Origin: an uncultured Bacilli bacterium
GTDB taxonomy: Bacteria > Bacillota_I > Bacilli_A > RF39 > UBA660
Assembly (NCBI GenBank): GCA_934130045.1
Contig: CAKOXI010000013.1
Location: forward strand, 1-33,810
DNA length: 33,810 nucleotides
Direction: 5' to 3'
Shown here piece by piece: positions 15,805 to 24,446 of the stretch. The notes beneath the pieces were generated by a model, which made no database searches, had not been told where the DNA came from, and saw nothing but the letters and a program-made list of their open reading frames with translations. The stretch's first letter is position 1, and each line of letters starts with the position of its first letter. Position numbers and translations under genes: made by a program.

Positions 15805-18800
15805 AAATAATGATAATTGACTCGATTCATCCATACCATCTAATATTCCCATAAGACGCATCTTTTCAATTAATGTTGCAGATATTTTAGCTCTTTTTTG
15901 TAAATCTTCTATACTTAAGAATTCACCCTTCTCTCGTTCCTCAACAATATTTTTGGCAACAGTATCACCAAGTCCATCAATAGCATTAAAAGGAGGATAT
16001 ATCTCAGTATCGTTTTTAGCAACCCATACAATCGCTTCACTTTTATATAAGTCAACATTTAAAAATTTAATACCTCTAGCAGTGGCTTCTAAACTTACCT
16101 TTAAACTTTCAGATTGACCTAATTCTTTATTAGAAGCTTCATAACCTTTATTTTGAATTTCAATAATTTTATTCCTAATTGAATTATAACCAGATATCAT
16201 AGATTCGACTTCAACATCGGTTGCCTTAGAAGAAAGCCAAGAAGCATAAAAATAAACTGGCATATGAACCTTATACCACGCAATTCTAAAGGCACTAATA
16301 ACATAAGCAGCTGCATGGGCTTTAGGGAACATATATTTAATTTTTTGACATGAACCAATAAACCAATCTGGAATATTTGCTTCTTGCATCGTTTTAACAT
16401 GTTCTTTCCAAGTTTCAGGATCTTTACTTGCTTTTCCTTTACGAACAAATTCCATAATTTTAAATGCTTTAATAGGTTTAACACCTTTATACATTAAATA
16501 AACCATAATATCATCACGACAGCCTATTGTTTCTTTAAATGGAACAATATTATTTTGAATTAATTCTTGGGCATTTCCAAGCCAAACATCAGTTCCATGC
16601 GACAAACCTGAAATTTTAATTAATTCGGCAAATGTTGTTGGTTTTGTATCTTCTACTAATTTTATAGTAAAGGCCGTACCAAACTCAGGAATTCCAAGTG
16701 TACCAGTATTACACATAATTTGCTCTTTAGTTACTCCTAATGCTTTAGTAGATGTAAATATACTCATGGTTTCCTTATCATCTAGAGGAACCTTCATTAT
16801 ATCCGTACCAGACTGTAATTGAATAAGCCTTAATTGTGTTGGATCTGAATGCCCTAAAATATCAAGTTTTAAAACACATTCCTCAATTGAGTGATAATCA
16901 AAGTGAGTTGTTCTCCAAGCACTGTTAGGATCCTCAGCTGGATATTGAAATGGAGTAAAATCAAAACAATCCATATAATCTGGAATAACGACAATTCCTC
17001 CTGGGTGTTGACCAGTAGTTCTTTTTACACCAGTACAACCAATCGCAAGGCGTTCTACTTCCGCAGTACGCATAACAATATTTTTATCTTCACAATAACC
17101 TTTAACAAAACCAAAAGCAGTTTTATCGGCAACAGTACCTATTGTTCCAGCACGATATACGTTATCAGCACCAAACAAAACTTTAGTATAAGCATGGGTA
17201 CTTGCTTGGTTTAAATCTGAAAAGTTAAGGTCTATATCCGGAACTTTATCAGCGTTAAATCCTAAGAAAGTCGCAAATGGCATATCTTGTCCATCTTTTA
17301 AAAGTGGAATACTACAATTTGGACACATCTTATCTGGTAAATCAAATCCAGATGAATACTCTGCACCTAATGGTTTACCATCATCAGAATCAAAAATACT
17401 ACATTTACATTTTGGACATCGGTAGTGTGCTGCTAGTGGATTTACTTCTGTAATACCCATCATTGTTGCAACAAAACTTGATCCAACTGACCCACGTGAT
17501 CCTACTAAAAATCCTTCATCATTTGAGTGTTTAACAAGTCTTTGGGCAATCAAATAAATGGGATCAAATCCAGCTCCTATTACCCCACCCAATGATTTTT
17601 TCAAACTTTTTTCAAGTTCTTCTTCACTTAATTCAGTTTCAGAATTTTTCTTTATGAAATTTCTAACAACTTCTTTTACATCATCAGAACCTCTTAAAAT
17701 TACATCATGCAATTCTTTAAATGCTTCTCGTTTTAAATCTTCATCATTTAAATTTTTATCTTTTAATGAATCTTTAATAGAGTTTAAAACAACATCACCA
17801 TAAAGTTCAGTAGCAATTCGCTCCTCTATTGAATATGGAAGTGGTTCACCATACCAATCACGTGCTTTAGTATAAACTAAATCTGTAACAACTCTAGGGC
17901 AATCAAGATAAGACATTCCATCATCGGATTTTACACGTGGAGAAAATGGTGTTCCTCCAGTATCAGGTATTACTTCTATTTCATCTACCATATCTAAAAC
18001 TTTATTAGTATTTTCTATAACAATTTCATAGGCTAAATCACTAGGTAAAAACGAAAAATCTTCAAGCATTTCCCTCGTCGTTCTAAAATGTTGTGATGGA
18101 ATACTCTTGATACCATTTTTAGCTAAAGGATGTCTTCCACCACCAGGAACTTTTTGATTAACAATAATTTCACGGTAAATTTTATCTTCTCTATAAAAGT
18201 GATGAACATCACCAGTTGCTACAATTATTTTTCCAGCATTTTTAGTAGCATCTATAATTTTACGAATATGATTTTGAAGTTCAACAGAACCACTAAAGTC
18301 CCCAAGTTGAATTAAATGATCATACACCTCAGGTGGTTGTACTTCAACATAATCATAAAAGTTAATTATATTAGTTAATTCTTCCCCCTCTTTACTTCTT
18401 GCAAGAGAAAAAACTTCCGATTCATAACAACCACTACCAATTAATAAACCTTCTCTTAATTCTTCAAGTTTACTTCTTAATATTCTTGGTGTTTTATATA
18501 AATAAACTGTATTAGCTAGAGAAATAATTGTAAATAAATTTTTAAGTCCTTTTTTATTTAAAGCAATTGCGTTAAAATGATATGTACGACCAAATTTATA
18601 AATTTCATCTTTAGATATAAGCTTATCTAAATCACTTATAGTAACAAATTTTTGTGCTTCAAGTTTTTTTAACATTTTATGAAATACAAGTGCAGTACCT
18701 TCAGCATCGTAATCGGCTCTATGGTGAGCATCTTCTTCCCAAGGAACATTGTATCTTTTAACCAAAGCTGATAAACCATGACGTGCAAAACCTTGATCTA

Positions 18801-20574
18801 AAGTTCTAGATAACTCTAAAGTATCAATTACTGTGTTTTTAAATACACCTAAATTATATTTTTTCATAGCCATTTCAATAAATGAAATATCAAATTTTGC
18901 ATTATGAGCAACCATTGGTAAATCACTTGCCCACTCTAAAAATTTTTTAGTTACAACTTCTTCATTTTCACAATCTTTAACCATTTCATCTGTTATACAA
19001 GTAAGTTCTGTAATTCTATCTGGAATATGTCTTCCCGGATTAATTAATTCATCAAATCTATCAATTATGTTTCCATCTTTAATTTTTACTGCACCAATTT
19101 CAATCATTTGATCGGCACCACCAGCGTTAAAACCAGTAGTTTCAGTATCGAATACAACATAAGTATTATCCATTAATTTTGAATCATTTGGTCTTACTAC
19201 AATATTTACAGTATCATCAACTAATGTAAGTTCTGTTCCATATAATCCTTTAAATATAGGTGGATTTTTTAATTCTTCACGTTTTTTTTCTAATTCAATA
19301 GTTAATTCATTCTTTTTTGACTCATCAGATTCTTCTAAAATAGCATTTTCTAGTTCTTCTATTTTAGATTTTATATTTGCTCTTACTTTTTTATTATGTG
19401 ATTTTATAATACCAAAAGAAATTGGAAATGCTTGACAACCACTATGATCTGTTATTGCAACTCCTCTATACCCCATTTTAATTGTTTTTTCAACTAACTC
19501 ACAGGTATGTTTACCTAAATCTAATTTTGTAACTCCATCCATTTGACTCATCATAGTATGGGCATGAAGTTCAACTCTTTTGATTTCGGCATCATCAACT
19601 AATTCTTCCTTAACATAATCAAAAACATTAATATCAGTAGCACTTAATGTAAGTTCATGAGAATAATCATCATTTTTTACACTCCCTTTTATTTTATACC
19701 AATTACCAACTTTTAATTTTTTATCAATAATATTAAATTCTTCCTCATCATTTACAAATATTTTCGCATATATACTATCTGTATAATCAGTTAATTTTAA
19801 TGTTATAATTCTTAAATTTGTTTTAGTTGTAATCACATCTTTACCAAATATTTCTGCTTCCACAATTACAGTACCAGGTAAAGCTACTGTATCAAGTCTA
19901 ATAGATGAATCATTAATTAATTTACCAAAAACTATTAATGGATTATCAGGTTCAACAATTAATGGCGCTCGTTTTCTAACCTCACCATTCCATTTACGCT
20001 TTTCTTCATGTTGAATCTTTGGTATAGAAGATTGTTCTAATGCTTCTTTTGAAACTTTTATTTTTAAATCATTATTTATTTCTTCTTGAATTTCATGATT
20101 TTCTAAAAGCAATGTTGTTATATTTAGTTCATCATAACCTATTTTTTTATATAACATTTTTAACTTATCAGTTATACTTTCAATACGAATTTTCTGAGCA
20201 TAACTTAAAGTTTCAATTCTTAAAGTGTCAATTTTAACTTCGACTCTTAAATAACCAAGCGCAGTTATTAAAGGAGAATTGTTAGAAATTTTTTTAATAA
20301 ATAATTTATAAAAATCTCTAATATCACTACTCTTTTTATTTATTACACTAAATAATACATCAACACTAGAAAAATTTTCATATGCTTTATTTACTAAATA
20401 CATAAACTCTTGATAATCAGCAGGAGTAAGCATATTTTCAATTGTAATATAAAAAATGTATTTTGTCTTATCTCTATTCCCAATTATTTTATCTACATTT
20501 GCATTTTTAAATAAATCATATTTTTCAGTTGGATAATTTATTTGCTTTAATAATACATCCATATACTGATTCAT
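15802..20574 (-). CDS. polC: DNA polymerase III alpha subunit, PolC type
   Basis: 1590 residues; Bacillus PolC has about 1437. Order: N-terminal region, OB fold (about 210-320), PHP domain opened by VELHAHT (335-341), and the DnaQ-like proofreading exonuclease inserted in it (VVFDTETTGF, Asp476/Glu478). Then the rest of PHP, the palm with GSRGSVGSS (1025-1033), a zinc site (Cys1053, 1056, 1084, 1087), catalytic PDIDLNFS (Asp1113/Asp1115) and LDILGHSDPT. A late helix-hairpin-helix (IDGLGDTVAKN) is near the C-terminus. This is the replicative polymerase of low-GC Gram-positives. Two lysine/glutamate-rich inserts stand out, about 392-440 inside PHP and about 926-996 before GSRGS, both predicted helical. 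AGGTGG lies 4 bases before the ATG. Confidence 0.97.
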   Translation of the reverse strand: MNQYMDVLLKQINYPTEKYDLFKNANVDKIIGNRDKTKYIFYITIENMLTPADYQEFMYLVNKAYENFSSVDVLFSVINKKSSDIRDFYKLFIKKISNNSPLITALGYLRVEVKIDTLRIETLSYAQKIRIESITDKLKMLYKKIGYDELNITTLLLENHEIQEEINNDLKIKVSKEALEQSSIPKIQHEEKRKWNGEVRKRAPLIVEPDNPLIVFGKLINDSSIRLDTVALPGTVIVEAEIFGKDVITTKTNLRIITLKLTDYTDSIYAKIFVNDEEEFNIIDKKLKVGNWYKIKGSVKNDDYSHELTLSATDINVFDYVKEELVDDAEIKRVELHAHTMMSQMDGVTKLDLGKHTCELVEKTIKMGYRGVAITDHSGCQAFPISFGIIKSHNKKVRANIKSKIEELENAILEESDESKKNELTIELEKKREELKNPPIFKGLYGTELTLVDDTVNIVVRPNDSKLMDNTYVVFDTETTGFNAGGADQMIEIGAVKIKDGNIIDRFDELINPGRHIPDRITELTCITDEMVKDCENEEVVTKKFLEWASDLPMVAHNAKFDISFIEMAMKKYNLGVFKNTVIDTLELSRTLDQGFARHGLSALVKRYNVPWEEDAHHRADYDAEGTALVFHKMLKKLEAQKFVTISDLDKLISKDEIYKFGRTYHFNAIALNKKGLKNLFTIISLANTVYLYKTPRILRSKLEELREGLLIGSGCYESEVFSLARSKEGEELTNIINFYDYVEVQPPEVYDHLIQLGDFSGSVELQNHIRKIIDATKNAGKIIVATGDVHHFYREDKIYREIIVNQKVPGGGRHPLAKNGIKSIPSQHFRTTREMLEDFSFLPSDLAYEIVIENTNKVLDMVDEIEVIPDTGGTPFSPRVKSDDGMSYLDCPRVVTDLVYTKARDWYGEPLPYSIEERIATELYGDVVLNSIKDSLKDKNLNDEDLKREAFKELHDVILRGSDDVKEVVRNFIKKNSETELSEEELEKSLKKSLGGVIGAGFDPIYLIAQRLVKHSNDEGFLVGSRGSVGSSFVATMMGITEVNPLAAHYRCPKCKCSIFDSDDGKPLGAEYSSGFDLPDKMCPNCSIPLLKDGQDMPFATFLGFNADKVPDIDLNFSDLNQASTHAYTKVLFGADNVYRAGTIGTVADKTAFGFVKGYCEDKNIVMRTAEVERLAIGCTGVKRTTGQHPGGIVVIPDYMDCFDFTPFQYPAEDPNSAWRTTHFDYHSIEECVLKLDILGHSDPTQLRLIQLQSGTDIMKVPLDDKETMSIFTSTKALGVTKEQIMCNTGTLGIPEFGTAFTIKLVEDTKPTTFAELIKISGLSHGTDVWLGNAQELIQNNIVPFKETIGCRDDIMVYLMYKGVKPIKAFKIMEFVRKGKASKDPETWKEHVKTMQEANIPDWFIGSCQKIKYMFPKAHAAAYVISAFRIAWYKVHMPVYFYASWLSSKATDVEVESMISGYNSIRNKIIEIQNKGYEASNKELGQSESLKVSLEATARGIKFLNVDLYKSEAIVWVAKNDTEIYPPFNAIDGLGDTVAKNIVEEREKGEFLSIEDLQKRAKISATLIEKMRLMGILDGMDESSQLSLF

Positions 20575-20597
20575 ACTACCACCTACTAACTAAATAA

Positions 20598-20606
20598 ATT
20601 ATATCA
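20598..20606 (-). promoter_or_regulatory. Extended -10 promoter of polC
   Basis: TGATATAAT on the minus strand preceded by a T-rich run, 24 bases before the ATG. It has no obvious -35. Confidence 0.5.
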
Positions 20607-20611
20607 AAAAA

Positions 20612-20654
20612 CAAAAAAATATTAAATATTCTATTAATAAAATATTTAATATTA
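20612..20654 (-). terminator. Terminator of the CmpB-type membrane protein gene
   Basis: A perfect 13-bp inverted repeat, AATATTAAATATT (20618-20630) and AATATTTAATATT (20642-20654). On the minus strand it is followed by seven T. Confidence 0.75.
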
Positions 20655-20664
20655 ATAATAAAAT

Positions 20665-21174
20665 TTATTTATTAACCTTTTTAGTAAAAAATACGACCAT
20701 AATATCAATTATAAATAAAATAATAAAAATGATAGATATAAACTCAGGAATATAAAGAGTGAGTCTAGAAATTAAGGGTTGCAATATATAAATAACTATA
20801 ACTGATCCCACCATCCAAACAAAAGATACTTCTAAAGCAATATATTTACCAATATTATATTTAAATTTTCTATAATCCCAAAAAACAACATGAAAAATTT
20901 TTTCAATTAAATTACCAGTAATCCACTCTATAATTGTTAAAATGAGTGTTACTGTAGTTATAACTATTAATATTTCTAGCCATTTATCTAATACTAAATT
21001 TTTAAAAATATACTTAGAAATGAATATAATTAGCAAACAACCAACTCCATATATAGGAGTCCATGGTCCATATAAAATTCCACTATTAAATTTCTTATTC
21101 TTTACAAAACTTATTATGCCTTCAAATAAAAAACCAATCATTGAATATATAAAAAAAATATTTACATAATACAT
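20665..21174 (-). CDS. CmpB-like putative ABC-transporter permease (PF06541 type)
   Basis: About 169 residues with five predicted membrane helices. Family marks are the N-terminal YSMIGFLFEG, SGILYGPWTPIYGVGC after a short basic loop, IEWITGNLIEKIFHVVFWDY in the middle and a final hydrophobic pair. These match the 'putative ABC-transporter type IV' family, common in Bacillota and without an established substrate. The ATG at 21174 is preferred (GGTG 6 bases before); a GTG at 21186 overlaps that site. No ATPase partner is nearby, so the transport label is only the family's name. It is upstream of polC but separated by a strong terminator. Confidence 0.78.
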   Translation of the reverse strand: MYYVNIFFIYSMIGFLFEGIISFVKNKKFNSGILYGPWTPIYGVGCLLIIFISKYIFKNLVLDKWLEILIVITTVTLILTIIEWITGNLIEKIFHVVFWDYRKFKYNIGKYIALEVSFVWMVGSVIVIYILQPLISRLTLYIPEFISIIFIILFIIDIMVVFFTKKVNK

Positions 21175-21341
21175 ATATTTCACCATATATAGTATGCTCT
21201 ACTTAATAATATTCATTCTGATAATTAATACATAAACATAAATAATATTATAAATTTGCAGTTTAAAAATTAAAAAAATATATATAAAATTTTTTCATAT
21301 TTTTTTCTTTCTTTTGCATCTATTCATATGTTTGTTCAATA

Positions 21342-21366
21342 AAAAACTCAATTTAGTTGAGTTTTT
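21342..21366. promoter_or_regulatory. Palindromic operator candidate overlapping the XRE promoter
   Basis: A perfect 10-bp inverted repeat, AAAAACTCAA and TTGAGTTTTT, with a TTTAG spacer. Its right arm contains the -35 hexamer of the downstream promoter. A repressor bound here would block RNA polymerase, which fits autoregulation by the XRE protein. It could also act as a hairpin terminator for upstream RNA. Confidence 0.6.
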
Positions 21367-21385
21367 GTTTATTTTATATTATAAT
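21357..21385 (+). promoter_or_regulatory. Promoter of the XRE/PemK operon
   Basis: TTGAGT (21357-21362), a 17-base spacer and TATAAT (21380-21385), 21 bases before the ATG at 21407. Confidence 0.75.
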
Positions 21386-21406
21386 TTATTTATGGAAGTG
21401 ATTTCT

Positions 21407-21859
21407 ATGAAAAAATGTACAATTTCACAACGTTTGAAAGAAATTATGAATTTAATGGGTATTAAACAAATTGATATATTAAATAAAGCACAACCAATTT
21501 GTGAAAAATTGGGTATAAAAATGGGAAGTAACGATTTAAGTCAATATGTAACTGGTAAAGTGGAACCATCTCAAAAAAAATTAAGTGTTTTAGCGGAAGC
21601 ATTAGATACAAATGAAGTATGGTTAATGGGGTATGATGTTCCAATGGACAAAGATTTTAAAGGTTTTATTTATGATGATAATTTAAAAAAATTTATTTTT
21701 AAATTTGATAATGCCGATAACAAAATCAAAGAATTAGAAACATCAACTGGTGTTAAAATATCATATTCCTCTGAAAAACCATTAACACAAGAAGATTATA
21801 TGGCAATAAATCAATTAATTCTCAATGAATTGAAAGCACAAGAAGAAGATAAAAAATAA
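21407..21859 (+). CDS. XRE-family HTH regulator, probable antitoxin/autorepressor
   Basis: About 150 residues. An N-terminal Cro/C1-type HTH (about 5-75) has RLKEIMNLMGIKQIDILNKAQ, a recognition region SNDLSQYVTGKVEPSQKKLSVLAEAL, and the typical post-HTH NEVWLMGYDVPM. The acidic C-terminal half (about 80-150) is not a domain I know and could contact a partner. The ATG at 21407 is chosen because GGAAGTG lies 6 bases before it; the more upstream starts give a hydrophobic lead-in encoded over the promoter. The palindrome at 21342-21366 is a good autoregulation site. A PemK/MazF-family gene follows 52 bases on, so an antitoxin-like role is likely, although an XRE partner is not the classic MazE fold. 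Confidence 0.82.
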   Translation: MKKCTISQRLKEIMNLMGIKQIDILNKAQPICEKLGIKMGSNDLSQYVTGKVEPSQKKLSVLAEALDTNEVWLMGYDVPMDKDFKGFIYDDNLKKFIFKFDNADNKIKELETSTGVKISYSSEKPLTQEDYMAINQLILNELKAQEEDKK

Positions 21860-21911
21860 TTCATTTTGATTAAAAGTATGCTAATACATAAAATACAAAG
21901 GAGGATTTATA

Positions 21912-22433
21912 ATGAACACAGAAGTAAAAGAAAAAACACAAATTGAAAAAATTGATAAAAGTAATATAGATTATAAATATGCCTATAATTCCAAAAATAA
22001 AAAATTTACTTGGTTAGGAAATTGTTTAGAAAAGGAAGCAGCAATATTTAAAAACGAGGCTAATAAAAAAATTAATAATAAACCTAATTTTAAAAGAGGA
22101 GAAATTATAAAGGTAGATTTTGGTATTAATATGGGTTCTGAACTATGCAATATACATTTTGCTATTGTATTAAATAGTGATGACAACAATAGTGTAGATA
22201 ATATAACTGTGTTACCTTTAACATCTAAACCGGGTTATAAAAGATTATATTTAGGTGATTTGTTAAAAGCATTTAAAAGCGATAGTAGATATAATAAAAA
22301 GAGTTATGCATTATTAACTCAAATAACTACAATTAGTAAAAATAAAATTTTTGACGATGATATAAGATTTTGTTGTAACAAAGATACATTAAATGTTATT
22401 AATACTGAAATAATAAATTTTCTAACAAAATAA
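21912..22433 (+). CDS. PemK/MazF-family toxin-like protein with N-terminal extension
   Basis: 173 residues. Residues 60-173 form the PemK/MazF domain: FKRGEIIKVDFG opens it, MGSELCNIHFAIVLNSD matches the first strands, ITVLPLTSK holds the Thr-Ser pair near the active site, and ALLTQITTISKNKI is the later core strand. MazF-type proteins cut mRNA at short sequence motifs. The usual RP before VV is replaced by IHFAIV. Residues 1-59 are a charged, probably helical extension absent from plain MazF. AAAGGAGG lies 8 bases before the ATG, much stronger than the site of the XRE gene. A convergent RNA candidate begins at its stop codon. Family good; active nuclease not proven. Confidence 0.82.
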   Translation: MNTEVKEKTQIEKIDKSNIDYKYAYNSKNKKFTWLGNCLEKEAAIFKNEANKKINNKPNFKRGEIIKVDFGINMGSELCNIHFAIVLNSDDNNSVDNITVLPLTSKPGYKRLYLGDLLKAFKSDSRYNKKSYALLTQITTISKNKIFDDDIRFCCNKDTLNVINTEIINFLTK

Positions 22434-22564
22434 AATGCCTATTACAACATGTAACAGGCATACGACCAATTTAGGTCACAGTAAATCGACTTTCGTCGAT
22501 ACGCTCATAAGAGCACAGTTATCATTTACACAATAGTAAATATTCAAAGCATTACTGCTTCTAC
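22432..22564 (-). ncRNA. Candidate structured small RNA with six hairpins
   Basis: Read on the minus strand, about 133 bases fold into six consecutive hairpins. AAGCA-GUAA-UGCUU (22547-22560) and AUCGAC-GAAA-GUCGAU (22485-22500) have GNRA tetraloops only on this strand. The others are AUUUAC/GUAAAU (22524-22541), GCUC/GAGC (22503-22514), GACC/GGUC (22464-22477) and a terminal AUGCCU/AGGCAU stem with an inner UUACA/UGUAA helix (22435-22461), followed by UUUUAUUUU as a terminator. A promoter TTGACA-18-TATTGT lies just upstream. The RNA ends at the stop codon of the PemK-like gene and runs against it. I know no family that matches; roles as an antisense or RNA antitoxin are inference. Confidence 0.6.
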
Positions 22565-22570
22565 GACAAA

Positions 22571-22600
22571 ACAATATCACAAAATAATATCACTTGTCAA
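22571..22600 (-). promoter_or_regulatory. Promoter of the six-hairpin RNA
   Basis: On the minus strand TTGACA (22595-22600), 18 bases and TATTGT (22571-22576). It has a consensus -35, and the predicted start near 22564 is a few bases before the first hairpin. Confidence 0.6.
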
Positions 22601-22681
22601 TATATTTTATGCAATTATATAGAAAATATGTAAAATATATAATTATATAAAAAATAAATAAAGTCATATTATGAAGATAAT

Positions 22682-22715
22682 AAAAAAAGCCTTTTAAATC
22701 AAAGGTTTTTATTTT
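22682..22715 (-). terminator. Terminator after tRNA-Glu
   Basis: CCTTT (22690-22694) and AAAGG (22701-22705) with extra A/T pairs around a bulge. On the minus strand seven T follow. Confidence 0.65.
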
Positions 22716-22720
22716 TATTT

Positions 22721-22797
22721 TGGTGACCTGTATGGGTTTCGAACCCATGAATACCACCTTGAGAGGGTGGCGTGTTAAACCACTTCACCAACAGGCC
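22721..22797 (-). tRNA. tRNA-Glu(CUC), CCA encoded
   Basis: A complete cloverleaf. The acceptor GGCCTGT pairs with ACAGGTC (one G-U), the T arm is ATGGG-TTCGAAC-CCAT, and the anticodon stem CCACC/GGTGG encloses CTCTCAA, so the anticodon is CUC. The 3' CCA is encoded. It resembles bacterial tRNA-Glu in its 5' GGCC-GTTGGT start. As CUC reads only GAG, a UUC-type tRNA-Glu must exist elsewhere. Confidence 0.93.
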
Positions 22798-22820
22798 AAT
22801 TAATATTGCTAACAATATTA

Positions 22821-22849
22821 ATTCTAACATATTAATTACTAATTATCAA
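22821..22849 (-). promoter_or_regulatory. Promoter of tRNA-Glu
   Basis: On the minus strand TTGATA (22844-22849), 17 bases and TAGAAT (22821-22826). An 11-bp palindrome (AATTAATATTG/CAATATTAATT) fills the 24 bases before the tRNA. Confidence 0.7.
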
Positions 22850-22854
22850 TATTT

Positions 22855-24444
22855 TTATTTTACTTTATATATTTTAGCAATATTTTCAGCAGCTATAATG
22901 CCATCAATTGCAGCAGATGTTATACCACCTGCATATCCTGCACCTTCACCAATTGGATAAATTCCTTTTATATTGCTTTCTCCTAAGTCATTTCTTTCAA
23001 TACGAATAGGAGAAGATGTTCTACTTTCTACTCCAGCAATAATAGCATCATAAGAATTAAAATTTTTAATCTTTTTAGAAAAAGCCTCAATGCCATCAAT
23101 TAAGGCTTCATTTATATAATTAGGAAAAATATCTCTAATATTTCCAAAATCATAACTACCTTTAAAAACTGGTTTTATATTTCCAAAGTTAGTAGAAATT
23201 TTATTTTCTTTAAAATCACCATATAATTGAACGGGTATTTTACCATTACATAATTTATATGCCTTTTTTTCTAAATTTCTTTGAAATTCAATTCCAGACA
23301 TAACAGAATCTCCAAAATCACTTGGCCATACAGTTACAATAACGGCACTATTAGCATTAATAGAATCTCTTTTGTAATTACTCATACCATTAATAGCAAG
23401 CATATTTTCCTCTGATGAAGAATTCACAACATAACCACCAGGACACATACAAAAAGTGTATACCCCTCTTCCATTTATAGCTTTATGAGTTAATTTATAA
23501 CTTGCATTTGGCAAAATTTTATGTTGTTCAACACCATATTGTGATTTATTTATCAAAGTTTGTGGATGTTGTATACGTACACCTACAGCAAATGGCTTTG
23601 GATTCATTTTTAAATTTAAATCATATAGCATTTTAAATGTATCTCTAGCACTATGTCCAATAGCAAGAACTAAAGTATCTGTTTCAATTTCTTCCGTTTC
23701 ATTTACTATAATACTTTTAATTTTTTCATTTTCATAATTAATATTTGTAAGACAGGTATTAAATCTAAATTTTCCACCCATAGAAATAATTTTATTTCTC
23801 ATATTTTTTACAACACTTGTCAAAATATCTGTTCCTATATGTGGTTTATTTTCATATAGAATTTCCTTTGGAGCTCCAGATTCAACAAAAATTTCTAAAA
23901 CTCGTTTTTGTCTACCATTATTATCTTTAACTAAAGTATTAAGTTTTCCATCAGAAAAAGTTCCAGCACCACCTTCTCCAAATTGGACATTAGAATTTTT
24001 ATTTAAAATACCAGTTTCCCAAAATTTCCTAACATCATTAATTCTATTGTCTACATCCATACCACGTTCTATAATAATTGGATTATAACCATTTTGAGCT
24101 AACATATATGCACAAAAAAGTCCGGCAGGTCCACTTCCAACAATTATAGGTCTTTTAGTTAATAATGTATTGCCCGTTATATTAAATTCATATTTTTTTT
24201 CATTTACAATAAATATATCATTTGAATTCAACTTTGAAACTATTTTATTTTCTGCTTCAAGTAAAACATTAACTTCATATGAATAAAATATATCTGGTTT
24301 TTTTCTAGCATCTATAGATTTTTTTATTATGAAAATATCTTTTATTTCTTTACTACTAATTTTTAATTTTTTAGAACATTTTTCAATTAAATTTTCACGT
24401 GAATCATCTAATACATTCACATTTATTTGTCTTAAACCTATCAT
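22855..24444 (-). CDS. FAD-dependent dehydrogenase, COG2509 type
   Basis: 529 residues. A small N-terminal alpha/beta region (1-90) precedes the FAD Rossmann motif IIVGSGPAGLFCAYML (about 101-116), ending in a basic-acidic IIIERG. The family signature VQFGEGGAGTFSDGKLNT follows at about 153-170, and a second nucleotide-type GHSARDTF comes later. The C-terminus has the typical GEGAGYAGGITSAAIDGI for FAD binding. The family is widespread in Bacillota and its substrate is unknown. Its ATG lies 2 bases after the stop of the next flavoprotein gene, so the two are one operon. The pairing of two unrelated flavoproteins suggests a shared redox role, which is inference. Confidence 0.88.
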   Translation of the reverse strand: MIGLRQINVNVLDDSRENLIEKCSKKLKISSKEIKDIFIIKKSIDARKKPDIFYSYEVNVLLEAENKIVSKLNSNDIFIVNEKKYEFNITGNTLLTKRPIIVGSGPAGLFCAYMLAQNGYNPIIIERGMDVDNRINDVRKFWETGILNKNSNVQFGEGGAGTFSDGKLNTLVKDNNGRQKRVLEIFVESGAPKEILYENKPHIGTDILTSVVKNMRNKIISMGGKFRFNTCLTNINYENEKIKSIIVNETEEIETDTLVLAIGHSARDTFKMLYDLNLKMNPKPFAVGVRIQHPQTLINKSQYGVEQHKILPNASYKLTHKAINGRGVYTFCMCPGGYVVNSSSEENMLAINGMSNYKRDSINANSAVIVTVWPSDFGDSVMSGIEFQRNLEKKAYKLCNGKIPVQLYGDFKENKISTNFGNIKPVFKGSYDFGNIRDIFPNYINEALIDGIEAFSKKIKNFNSYDAIIAGVESRTSSPIRIERNDLGESNIKGIYPIGEGAGYAGGITSAAIDGIIAAENIAKIYKVK

Positions 24445-24446
24445 AT

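Noticed and set aside
21314..21406. N-terminal extension of the XRE protein from an upstream ATG
   Set aside because: The extra residues are encoded over the promoter and palindrome. The ribosome site fits the ATG at 21407.
22432..22600. T-box, riboswitch or CRISPR array
   Set aside because: The hairpins differ in sequence and lack repeat-spacer periodicity. There is no T-box GGTGG consensus and no downstream gene in the same direction before the terminator.
22799..22824. 11-bp palindrome before tRNA-Glu as a terminator of the flavoprotein operon
   Set aside because: No T-run follows on the minus strand, and the palindrome overlaps the -10 of the tRNA promoter. It is mentioned only under that promoter.
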